Assembly (NCBI GenBank): GCA_018894105.1
Contig: CM032131.1
Coordinates: forward strand, 18,209,578-18,273,577
DNA length: 64,000 nt
Direction: 5' to 3'
From: Jacaranda mimosifolia
Lineage: Eukaryota; Streptophyta; Magnoliopsida; Lamiales; Bignoniaceae
In this document: in pieces, positions 1-10,950 of the stretch
How the letters are laid out: every line of letters starts with the position of its first letter
Numbering within the stretch: the stretch's first letter is position 1
Translations under genes and position numbers: made by a program
The notes under the pieces: generated by a model
What the model was told of the DNA's origin: nothing
The model's database searches: none
Seen by the model: the letters and a program-made list of their open reading frames with translations, nothing else

Positions 1-1440
1 ATATTTATCTTCCTTTTCTTTAGAATGTTCTCCACTCATCCTGATGGTTTTGACTATGGTTGTCATGCTTATATTAGAATGATGTGTAACTCTCTGTCTT
101 TTAATGAGCAATTTCCCAATGGGTTGCCTTTCATCTCTCTTGATCTTCTTAGTACCATTGTCTACACGATCCTGCAGTGATAGGGCGGCTAGGCTAGGTT
201 GCTTCCTTTATTTCTTTTGCCAAATACCTCCATTGTCATCAACATAAGACTTGTGAATTTCCCCATCATTATCTGGCCAATGGGAATACCCTCCTATGAT
301 GTAAGTGAGGGTACATTTCCTCTTCTTTTTTAGGCAAATATGTTGGAGTCATAGGGTCAACCTCATGCTCCCCATATTGTTCTCCATAACATTCTCTTTT
401 TCTGTCATTAATAACAAGCAACTTGTATATCATTTGACAAAACATCACCAATTGATTTATATTAAGATTTTTCAAGAACGAACCAGGTGATCCCGAACTA
501 GGCTTGATCTTATACGATCATTTGTCACTCTTGAATCTCTTACAAAAATAAAGGTAGGATGCTAATGGTTAGTCCAACATGATTCCTTCAATGCTTAAGT
601 TAGAAAATAATCGTAAGTTAAAGTAAATCAAGAAGATGGATAAAAATATTGTGATCATGTTACTTGAATTTACCTATTAGCATTTTTATAAATGTGAAAG
701 GTTGAGTCTGGTTGGAATCAACCCCTTTCATTTGTTCGCTTCTTAATTCTATTTGGTTTCAATCTTTTAATCCGACTAGGACTTGACTCCTCTATTTCAT
801 TTTGTGGGCCTCATTGAGGTCCTTATTTTCATTGATTCAGATGTTTCTCTTGCACAAAAAGTATTCATTACATGAGACTACCATATTTTCGCAAATTCAG
901 ACAGATTAATTCCCAACCTTAATTAAAAACTTGCATTGGATTATTGGGCCTTCTACGAATAATCCAAATTAAGTAAAATAGACTTTTCTCTTATTATCAT
1001 TAATATTGATGTATAATTAATTTCTTCTAATATTATTTCTTTAGATAAAATATACTAATTTTAACAAAACAATTAAACATTCTAAAAAATGGAATATTAC
1101 AAATAAAGTATAATTTTAAGAAAACAATTAGAAGAATTTAAAATAGAATATTACTGAATATCAAAATGAAAGTAGAAAATTTTAATGCAAATCCAAAAGT
1201 CCAAAAAGAAAAGAAAGAAAAAATAATGAAAAAGGTAGAAAGTTAATACAAAGTCTAAAGCAATCTATCCTCCTGTCAAAGCATTTTTCTTTATCCAACT
1301 CCCTGCCATCTTCTTCAGACTTGTAGCTACTATTGTTATATTTTATTGCTCTCAGATACATGCAACCAATCATCCACATCTCCCATTGCATATTATAAAG
1401 AACTTAAACATATTAAAAAGGAAAAATAGAAAAAAAGATA
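1..1440. other. AT-rich region without a recognisable gene
   Basis: No gene is supported here. A frame running in from the left edge stays open to about 178 and gives 59 residues that I do not recognise. Short overlapping frames on both strands between 269 and 490 have no family motif. The remainder is AT-rich, with homopolymer and dinucleotide-like tracts near 960-1240. Confidence 0.5.
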
Positions 1441-2324
1441 ATGAAGAGAAAATGCATAGAAGAAAAACAAGATCCCTCCAATAGCATCAATATGTTATCC
1501 AAACTCCACCAAACTCAAAATAATAAATTCAGACATCCTTCTCACCACCCGCAGCCATACCATCCGACTGCTACTGAAACTGACAGCGATTGCCACAGCA
1601 ATAGTCGTCTAATGACAGTGCCACAATTGAAGTCATCCATTGCCCATGCGGCCATCCTCCTAGTTCTAAGAATAAACCTAAATCACTAGTCATCATTATG
1701 CATACTCCTCCGAGCCAACCATGAGCCCTTCGCTCTCAAGCTGCCCCCAAGAGTTGATGTCGTCGAATATACCACTCACTTTTGCCGAAATGCAAAATGG
1801 GCTTTTGCATGCTCAACTAAAACGGCGTCATCACCAACATCACCCTCAAGCAACCCTCCACCACACACGGTGGCACCACCATCATGCTCTATGGCCATTT
1901 TGACATTTTGTTGCTCTTCACCATTATTTTACCAACTGGTAGTTTGGCTTCAGGAAATGGGTTATTCACACTATCAGTGGTGGGTTCTAAAGGATAGGTA
2001 GTAGATGGGCTTGTGGTTGGGCTTTTGGTCTCAGCTACGACTATTTATCTAATTATCACCACCTTTAATAACACCTCATTTCATAAGCTGCAATAGGGGG
2101 ATTATGATAAGGATGAGGTGGTGAGGGATGGTAGACACGACTCTACTAAGGAGGCTTCCAATGGGGGAGAAAATGGTGTAATGGTGGAGTTTGGTGGGAT
2201 TTCCATGTACAGTATCAACCTTCTGATGTGATCTGGGTACCCACTGCTAGATAGCCACGGCCATCTCCACCACCACCTTACTAATTCAATTGTTGCTAAT
2301 ATCATGGTTGATGATAATAATTAG
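1441..2324 (+). pseudogene. AHL (AT-hook motif nuclear-localized, PPC/DUF296 domain) pseudogene
   Basis: This is a dead copy of an AHL DNA-binding protein, a nuclear family that binds the AT-rich minor groove through an AT-hook and oligomerises through a PPC domain. Translation from 1441 gives an N-terminus with MLSKLHQTQ, as in AHLs. At 1624-1677 a frame reads TIEVIHCPCGHPPSSKNKPK, which corresponds to the family AT-hook and SKNKPK block with its arginines lost. After frameshifts, VDVVEYTTHFCR (about 1753) and NGVITNITLKQPS (about 1822) follow the PPC order, then GHFDILLL, a decayed GSVVG-like strand (GLVVGLLVSA) and FNNTSFHKLQ. At least three in-frame stops and two frameshifts are present. 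The C-terminal tail (SMYSINLL) resembles the usual AHL tail. No introns are seen, as in the intronless AHL clade. It may be an old retrocopy or a decayed gene copy. Confidence 0.8.
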
Positions 2325-4079
2325 TGATATAATTCTCTAGTTACGTAGCTATTCTATTTTTTCATTTCAAATTTGATTTCATAAGTTGGTTAAACTCTAT
2401 TTTTTTTAATTAATCAGTATATAGCTGGTTGAAACTTTCTCTATTAAGAAGCTTTTATCTTGTCTTTATTTAATTAGCTGAAAGAGAAAAGATAAAATAA
2501 CATGATTGTCCTCTTAATATTTTGGTATATATATTTATCTTCTTTATTTAATTAGCCAAAATCTTTGTCCAATGCATTCCACTGATAAAACCATCTACCT
2601 TGTTAACATGACCACATGGGGATAGGTTGGGCTGTAGAATAACATGTATGTTTGAAATTAGATGGTGGCCGACAAGCAGAGCAACTAGCTAGCTAGCTTA
2701 GCATACATTTGATATATATTTCGAGCATTGCAAACACTATTTTTGCTTTGGTGGCATGGTTTTGTCCAATCTCTAGGTTGAGCTACTAGCTACTAAACAC
2801 ATTGATGGATGTATAAAAGTGTGAGTGGATTGGACGATGCCAATGGGTTGAAAGGAAAAGCAAGTAGACGTAGCTGTGGTTTCTTTAAAAAAAGTGTGGT
2901 GTCATCTTTCATCATGGATCAAATGAGATTATATATCTACTTATGACAAGTAGAGGGAAATCGATATGGATGCATTTGGCGCTACATCCAATTGATAATG
3001 TCTAAAAACTTTCAAATGTTATCTTTTAGCTTTCCCTTGACTTTGTTTTATCTTTTTTGGTACAATTTAAAAACTTTGGCCGTTAGTTCACAATCTTGGA
3101 TAGTATTCAAGGGTTGCATTTGATATTAAAATTGAGTTAGTAATAGCTAATAAAATTTAGGTATTTAATTAATTGAGATTAAGAATTTCTCATTCTTGTT
3201 TGATTGTAGAAATTGCATTTTATATGATGCACACTATAATTTCTATGAATCTCAATTTATTATTTGATCCAAGAGACTCACAGAAGAAATGATGAAATTG
3301 CTCATAAGTATTAATACTCCCTAAATGGGTGTAAACAATAGTATTGTTGCACAAAGTATAAAAAACAACATACTCACATTCTCTTTCAAGCTTAAAATCC
3401 TTTACTCCTATGATTAAAACTTGAAACTTGGAGCCTTCTTTTAAAAGTCTCTCTTAAAAAAGAACAAGTTTTGATCTAGTGAGTTCACCATTTTGCGTGC
3501 TCCGTGAGAAGAACATTCAGTATGCCTTCGCAAGTTTAGCGTAATGATTTAAATTAGCCAATTGGAATTAGTCGCCAGAATTCAATTTTTTTTATTTGTT
3601 AATTGGCATGGTAATTGCAAATTAATATCACCCAAGTGACCTATGTTGTTGTATTGTAATATTTAGCATGAATGAATTTTAGCCAATCTTATTATGCAGT
3701 TATTATGTGAAATTTTCAAAAGAATATACTCCCAAGACTTAGTTAATCTATGTAAAGAATTCAACCCATTCATTTTAATATCTTGTATAATCCGATTCTT
3801 GCTATTATGCTAATAGGTCGTAATAATTCTCAAGCCTATTTTTTCAACACTTGTGTGGTGAAGGTGCAATGGTACTTCATCAATCTCACATAAGTCAAAA
3901 TTTGGGAAGATCATTTAACAAATGCCCACAAGGAAAAATCATATTGGTCATTTTATTTGGTAGGATTTGTACCATGGAATGCCTTGGCAGAATTCATATG
4001 TCGAGAGTAGCTCATGCAATATATCTTTACTGTAACTCAATTTTCCGTGTTCAAACTTATTCCAATTGTCTGCATTCTA
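2325..4079. other. Non-coding, with a dispersed repeat at about 3115-3360
   Basis: No gene is seen. The segment at about 3115-3360 is a diverged copy of 48065-48305: both contain an ATGCACACTATAA-like or GTGCACACTATAAA-like core, a GAGAGACTCAC-like stretch, and a following GTTGCACAAAG. It is probably the edge of an old unclassified repeat. The rest is AT-rich. Confidence 0.45.
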
Positions 4080-4600
4080 GGAAATTAGATACTTCCGCAA
4101 CACAGCTTAAGTTTGGTAATAGGGCTAGCAGTGAATGAGATAGCTAAGTTAAGATTTGAAAAATTGAAAATTTCCCCCACTTGCACAAAAATGACTATGC
4201 TCTTTGGTGGTTATGCTATGTGTGGTTGTATTATCTTTGTTGTATTTATTAGGTTAATGATTGATTTGGTCATTGGAAATTTTATTTTGTGTTAAGCGGC
4301 TAATAAATTATTCTTTGTGGAAACTTTGCAATCCGATTAGAAGTCACCATAAGTTTAGTAATAGGGCCACAAGGCACTAGTGAACGAGATGGCTAAGTTA
4401 AGATCTAAAGAATTGCAATTTTGCTCCACTTTCACAAAAATGACTATGCTCTTTGGTGGTTATGCTATTTGTGGTTGTATTATCCTCATTGTATTTATTG
4501 GGTTAATGATTGATTTGGTCATTGAAAAATTTAGGTTGGGTTACGCGGCTAATAAATTATTCATTATGGAAACTTCTGCAATCCGATTAAAAGTCATTGT
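4080..4600 (+). repeat. About 2.3 copies of a 249-bp tandem repeat with hydrophobic open frames
   Basis: The unit anchored at GTGAATGAGAT (4131) recurs at GTGAACGAGAT (4380), a period of 249 bp, which is a multiple of three. A partial third copy covers about 4080-4125. Each full unit holds a short open frame (4113-4295 and 4380-4622) with the segment MTMLFGGYA followed by a hydrophobic stretch (GCIIxxVFIxLMIDLVI) that could span a membrane. I know no matching family. Start codons and frames differ between copies, so a functional peptide is doubtful, although the unit is clearly duplicated. Confidence 0.6.
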
Positions 4601-5400
4601 GATGATGGCATATGCATTGTAGTCATTAAGTTATATATGTAATGGTATATTTATCAGTTGTGTGACTTCTGCTAGTATTTGTCTACAAATCTACTTTGAG
4701 CGTTTATGAATGAAAGTTTATTTGATATAATTATGTTTATGTTTAGGTATGTGCTTTGCTTTGTATTTTGTATGTTTTGTTTGGTCAAGAAATGTACAGA
4801 AAATTATTACTTAAATTCTTTTCAACGTGAGTGATATCAAGTTTAGGGACACAACTTGAATAATTTGGCTATCTAAATTATTGCTTTCACTATCATGCTC
4901 ATCTTGGTCATTCTTCACAGTGGCATTTGAATTTTCCATTGGAAACTCTTTCATGGAATGACATGAAGTAAAAAAAATAAATATATATATATATATATAT
5001 ATATGGGGTTTGTGCAAAAGGAAGTTTAGTTACTTAGTTGCTTAACCTAGATAATCATAAAAAATCAAGACGAATTTATTTATTCTAATTTATTTTAATA
5101 ATATTAAAGAATTAATTTGATATTAATTAATAATAAAATGAAATAATGAAATTATATATCAAAATAGTTTTATTGAAATTACTAATCTATTTGAGGACAA
5201 AAGGGACATGTTTGGCCTATGCTGATTATAATGATGTTTAATTGAGATAAGAATAATTAACTTAATTCTAGATTTAGTGATCAAACATGGTTAGGCACCC
5301 TATATTTGCACGAAAAATAAAACAATTGCTTGGCACGCACACTAGTTTGCTTGTTGTTTTTTCAAGTTGACCATTATACCATCTTTCAATTTGTTGTTGT
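4601..5400. other. Non-coding spacer with an (AT)n microsatellite
   Basis: No gene is supported. A pure AT dinucleotide run lies at about 4981-5003. The short minus-strand frame across 4811-5017 has no recognisable content and runs through the microsatellite. Confidence 0.4.
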
Positions 5401-5402
5401 TT

Positions 5403-5512
5403 CATTAGGTGAGATACCTTTTTTTTTCTTTTTTTTTTTCGATCCAGCCATTAGGTGAGATACCTTTTTTTTTCTTTTTTTTTTTTCGATCCAGCCATTA
5501 GGTGAGATACCT
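5403..5512 (-). mobile_element. Tandemly duplicated ultra-short retroposon-like insertion
   Basis: Three copies of a 16-17 bp target (CATTAGGTGAGATACC) are separated by two copies of a T-rich tract that ends in CGATCCAGC. Read on the minus strand, each insert is GCTGGATCG followed by a long A-rich tail, flanked by direct repeats. This is the form of a target-primed retroposition event truncated to the last few bases plus tail, followed by a tandem duplication of the whole unit. The same arrangement occurs at 46787-46832 with a different target. Confidence 0.5.
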
Positions 5513-5844
5513 GACAACACCTAATATGTAGACTTTATTTTTCCTGGCTAGCTCACTCACATGCAAAGACATAGCTTGGGAATTGAAAACATAACATGGA
5601 TAGCTCATCCATTGCACCAACATGCGAATGGACTAGCCATTAAAGATGGCTAGTGTAATGAGGAAAATTCACTCTTAATTGCTATTTTGATAACTAAAAG
5701 GCTGAAGAATGCTAATATTGATTTGATAACACAATTTCAAATATGTTGAGGATTTTCAAAGTTTGTACATTGGCTATAAGGTTGTTGTGGAGTCATACCT
5801 CTATCATATTTGGACGCTTTGATAGTTTATGGCATGACCATCAA
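5513..5844. other. Non-coding spacer
   Basis: No gene, RNA or repeat is recognised here. Confidence 0.35.
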
Positions 5845-7228
5845 ATTATTTAGATCAATTTAACAATTAAATTGATCAAGTCAAAATGATTAAAAATTGC
5901 ATCAATCGATTTCCTCTCATTTTCGGTCAACTTGGTATTTTTCTAACATTTAGAAATTTTCATTCATCAAGTAGGATTACTAATTGGCTTTTGCGTGTGA
6001 CCTATTAGGTTCTACCATTAATTGGACATTGGCTCACAACTTTTGTGACTTTAGAATATCAAATATTCACATTAGTTTAAACTCATTTAAACTAATTGAC
6101 TCAATTCAATTAATCTCTATTAATTGAAGAGTACCCAATCTCCATGGTCGATGTCCAACCTAAAACCCATGGAGCCCAACAATTGGCCAATGAATGCTTT
6201 TGGTAAACCATTCTAGTTCTACGCACACCATGCAAATACGGTCCTTCCGTCTCCTATCTCCATGAAAGAGGCCTAGGGCAAGATATTTGTCGGCTCTCTA
6301 CTAGCCTTGATATTATGTTTCTATTCTCAATATTCAATTTCGGTTTATGACCTCATCTTTGGAAAAATCCTTTTCCAAATTGTCATACTGCCTTGCGCAA
6401 AGACTCTTGGGAATCGATCATTATAGAATATATAGGAGATGCACTCGCCCTTCACAAAGACGAGGAGTCGGATCCTATCTTGGATCTTCATAAACCTCCA
6501 TGTCTAAGTAGCTCATACCCATCCTCAACCTGAACGGCCTACTCAGTGGCCAAGGAAGAGTCAAAGCATAAGGATCTGAACACAAGGTTACAATGGATCC
6601 TCAGGTCAAATGACTAATTATATATACTAGCGTAAGCTGGATAACTTGCCACTACCAACATGCCACAACGGCTACCGAGTGGATTCTCCGAGCGGGCCTC
6701 CAGTGCCTTGTTCTATAACAAGCACCCACTAATATGCACCCATGTCATACATAGATTGCTCATAGAATGGAGAAACATCCAACCATTGGATTATGCATCG
6801 TTAGTGAAAGTCTATCCGAATCTTAGATGCATTATCTCATAAGATTCTATGACTTAGGATACTTAAGATCACGACCATGTAAGACTTATTCCATGATCAC
6901 CACCTAGTGCATACCAAGTCTCATAGTCTTGTGTGATATAAGGGCTTCAACTAAATGCCAGTGAAGTAATATAAGCATAAGATGATGTTGGCCATTTATA
7001 ATGAATATCATTCAATCAAGATTGTCTCACAAGTGAAATAGTTTACATGCCAATCTCATTTGCTGCAGGGCGCTATTCCAACAATTTCGATGAGTAACAA
7101 CAAGGCACAATGAACACATATTGAGTGTCAATATGAAAGGATTAATAATTGTTAAGGCAGCAACTTAACAATATTCAACAACAATGAATTAGATCGATTT
7201 TGGAACAAATAAAATAAAAGTTGAAAAA
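5845..7228 (-). mobile_element. LTR-retrotransposon fragment, same family as 15858-18096
   Basis: The block matches about 16855-18236 at high identity in the same orientation (by eye, a few percent differences, no large gaps). On the minus strand the LTR start would be at 7083, reading TGTTGGAATAGCGCCC. The left part of the LTR as seen on the plus strand is missing. Homology to the second copy continues about 145 bp beyond 7083, so either the LTR boundary is misplaced or both copies share the same flanking sequence. No internal domain is attached; this is a solo or truncated LTR-type repeat. Confidence 0.6.
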
Positions 7229-8990
7229 TTACATCTACCTCCTATGAGGTTTGGTGTAATTACTAAAAAATTCTCATTGGTTTGAAAATTACATTTACCC
7301 CCTTGAATGTCGCCATCCAACATTTCAACCCAACCGTTAGTAAATGTTAGGGTTTTGACCAACAGCCGTTAAAAAAATAGGGTGAAATTTCAAAAATGCC
7401 CTTAGGGTCATTTACTCCATTTTTGACCCAGTTTGACTTTTTTAAGTGGACAAAAATACCCCCAGGGGTGGTATTGTAAGATTTTTAATTAATTAAGGGT
7501 GTTTTATTATTGTTTTGTCTGAGGTCTTAAATGTAAGAAAATAAAGAAGAATCCAGGGTGAATTTAAAATAGTAAATGTATTTAAGACAATTTAATTATA
7601 TTCAATTGAATTTAATAAGTTAGAAAAATAAAAAATATAACTCAAATCTATCATCTTGGAACATATAATTTTAATAATTGAAAGGATATATTCAATAATA
7701 TTAAAAATAATAAGCATATCTAAAATAATATAATTAAATTTATATCATTAAAATATAATATATTAAATTATGTTGATTATAAATTTATATTATTAAAAAT
7801 AATCCAATAATATTAAAATAGTAATATATAAAATATTTTAATCCAATTCAATTCAATTTAACTAAAAAGTAAAATAAGTAAAAAATTAAAATAAATTACA
7901 TCTATCATGACAATATATTTTTAATAATTTCTAAAATTAAAAAATAATAATGACGTCTAAAATAATTTAATTAATATTTTTTATTAATTAAAATTAGATG
8001 AAACTAAAAATTAAAAAGATAAAAATTTAAATCTATATTCTAAAAATATAATTTTGATTATATACTTAATAATATTAAAATTATAAACATATTTACAATT
8101 TAATTAGGTTTAATTATCAATTAAAAAATAAAAAAAATTAATATATGTATTTTTAACCTATATTATTTATTAATTAAAAAAGATAATTTTTTGAATTTAA
8201 TTATATTATTTATTAAAATAATAATCATATCTAAATTAAAAAATGTTTAAAATATTTAAAATATTTATTCAAATAATTATCTCTCTAAAATAAAATTATA
8301 AATTTATTAATTAATTAATTCAAAACATAATAAATAAAAAATTAAATATATATGTTAATTAAATTATTTATTAATTAATAAAAGATAATTTTTTTAAAGT
8401 TAAACCCTATCCCACCTATCCTTGGCCCCCACCCAATGCACCTCCCCCCCTTTTCTTTTCTTCTTCTGCCTGCTGCTGCCATGGCAGCTTGGGCAGCACG
8501 TAGCAATTTGCTGCCATTGCCGCAACCTATTGCTGCCATGGCAGTGGATGGGTTTGGGGGGGGGGGGGTTGGCCATGATGGTAGAGGTGGTGGGGTGGTA
8601 TATATATACACACCATACATATAGTATATTTATATATATATTTGTATATAATATAATATAATATATATATATATATGTATATGTGTATGTGTATATATAT
8701 ATAAATATATTTTTTAAAAATTAAAAATAAAGATATATCAAATAAACCCTCATAAATTCAAAAAATATTACAAATCGGTCCAAGGGTTTAGGGTCTTTTG
8801 ATATTTCTACCAGTTTTTTTATTTTTTATTTTTTATTTAATTTTTAACAAAAGGGCATTTTGGTCATTTTACACTTTCCGTCAGCATTACATTTTAGTTT
8901 GAAAGTTCATGTGGTAAATGTAATTTTCAAAACAATGAGAATTTTTTGGTAATTATGCCAAACTTTAGGGGAGATGGATGTAATTGACCC
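7222..8990. mobile_element. Non-autonomous MULE-like element with long inverted ends
   Basis: The left end (about 7222-7400) and right end (about 8810-8990) are inverted relatives: both contain AATTACATC, then ACTAAAAAATTCTCATTG or its near-copy, then GAAAATTACATTTACC. The right outer end, read inward, begins GGGTCAATTACATCC. The flanks are similar but imperfect 9-mers (AAATAAAAG and AAATATAAA), compatible with a worn MULE duplication. The interior is very AT-rich arms around a short GC-rich core (about 8400-8580) bounded by a C-run and a run of 13 G. There is no transposase. Frames in the core are compositional artefacts. The related repeat at about 18236 lacks this element and marks the empty site. 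Confidence 0.65.
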
Positions 8991-9274
8991 AAATATAAAA
9001 TAGTATATTAAGATCTTAAAAATAAGTCAAGAACTTTTTACTTGTTTTAAGAACTTTTTGTGAGGTATTTGCCACAATAAATTTCATTTTTACATTGGAG
9101 CAATGAATTATTACTTACAAAACGTGACCCCTACTTGTATCATTACATATTTGTGTCGTAATGTGTTTGGCCGGTGTGATTCCTATTTGTCATGCATCAT
9201 AAGTAGGTGAATATTTTTAAGACCCTCACTTATGGTTCTATTGTTACATGCTGATGTTATAATTTGTATTGTAG

Positions 9275-9499
9275 ATGGAAAATAGTTCAGAAATGTCTAA
9301 CCATTGTCATGGAGATGATGCATTGTGGCCCAAGAAAAATGAGGCTCCCTTTATACATATAATGTATGATGAGGTTGTTAAGGGTGGTCTAGGGGGGTCG
9401 CACTTCTCTCCATCACAGTGGGTGGGTTTTATGGTTAAGATGGATGTGGCTTGCCCCGTATACAACTACACCGTACCACAACTTCAAGGAAAAAATTGA
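9275..9499 (+). pseudogene. Myb/SANT-like domain fragment (transposon-derived family)
   Basis: The frame begins just after a plausible 3' splice site (TTGTATTGTAG at 9274) and encodes about 74 residues with FIHIMYDEVVKG, GSHFSPSQW and YNYTVPQLQGK. This is the pattern of the plant Myb/SANT-like domain found in PIF/Harbinger second proteins and L10-interacting Myb proteins. A stop falls where the family continues with a lysine/tryptophan-rich helix, and a related string (RFKQKWRR) follows in the next codons. It is a single orphan exon or fragment, not an intact gene. Confidence 0.55.
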
Positions 9500-10950
9500 A
9501 GGTTCAAGCAAAAGTGGCGGAGGTAGCACAAACTACTGTTATCCGATACTGGTTTTGGTTGGCACAACCAAAACAATCTGATCACTGCTTCTAACAAGTG
9601 TTGGACTCGATGGCTAGCGGTGCGTGAAACATATACTTTACTATTAGTATTTATGTGATTAATTTATGCCTAACATATTATAAGTTTTAAATCGTATTTT
9701 ATTCAAATAATTCAAGAGCTTATTTTTAAGTAAGATTTGATATCTTATAAGTTCCAAAAATATTTTATAAGATATAGAAGATTACAAAAATTTTTAAATT
9801 GAATTTGGACATAATACTTTCTTAAATAAATACGCTTATTTTCTGTTTAGCTAGATTCACCTAAAATAAATTTGGACTATAATTTCCAATTCCAAATAAT
9901 AATAATTGGATATTGTGTTCGTATCAGCACAACACTTATAATCATCACAAATAAAGAAAAGAAAATGAAAATGTTCCTTATACCAAATGCTTCAACATTG
10001 AGATCAGAGAAAAATAATTACAGGACGAATTTCACTTTGCCCCTTGATCTACGCACATGGTATCATTTTTGCATGTCAAACTATATACAAACTTATATTT
10101 TGTGCTTAGTTAGTTAAGAAAATATAATTCATTTCTCGATTTGATCATTTCATATTTTATTGAAACTGAATATGTAATAATATAAATCGACCAATCTAAA
10201 CTTGGTGAACTATAAATACCAGTTGACTCATATACTTAAATTAGTGTTTTAAAAAATAAAATTTTATTTAATAATATCACTCCCCATTATCTTAAATATT
10301 CATTACATACTTATTATTAATTAATTTTCTAGTTTTGCAACTTGATAGAGGCATGGGCTTTGGTAAATGGTTGCCCCGGTCTTGTGCTTTCAATTTTTCT
10401 TTTCTTTTCTTCTTCTTTTTTTTCTTTTATTTTAATAAAATATGAGGAGGCACCACTTATCTCAAAATATAGAATTATTTTGTCGAGTTCTAAAATAGAT
10501 TATTCCTTTTTGTGGTTCAAGTATTCTCTTTCGATCCACTTTACTTTTCTTTTTGGTTTCTTTTGCAAGTATCAATTACTTACTTAATAGCTATTTATAT
10601 TTAAAATCAATAAGATTTTTGCTTTACATAGTAAACCAATTATAAAATATAATTAACTATTTTATTTTATAATTGATCTAGTTGAGATAATTATTTATAT
10701 TATTAATTTTAAATAATAATTGAATTTTCAGTTTTTTTTATTTTTCATAAAAGTTGAAAGATAAGTTATAAAACTTCAATTGAGTGTATATGAGAAATGT
10801 ACATATTATTCTAAGTTGTGTGTATGACTCCCTCTATCAATCTGATTATTTTGTTGATGGGCCGACTTATAAGTACCCTTGTAAGCATTCATAGGGTTCA
10901 AGGAAATTATTTTTTTTCTTTGGTATTGTAACCGACATCGAACTCATTTA
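9500..10950. other. AT-rich non-coding region
   Basis: Nothing beyond AT-rich spacer was recognised. The open frames 9872-10117 and 10342-10587 are low-complexity and lack family motifs. Confidence 0.4.

Noticed and set aside
6660..6842. 60-codon frames at 6660 and 17673 with similar translations, a possible small gene family
   Set aside because: They are homologous positions in two copies of one LTR-type repeat, not independent genes.
8422..8661. Overlapping frames on both strands in the GC core of the MULE-like element
   Set aside because: Composition-driven frames through C- and G-runs, with no family motif.
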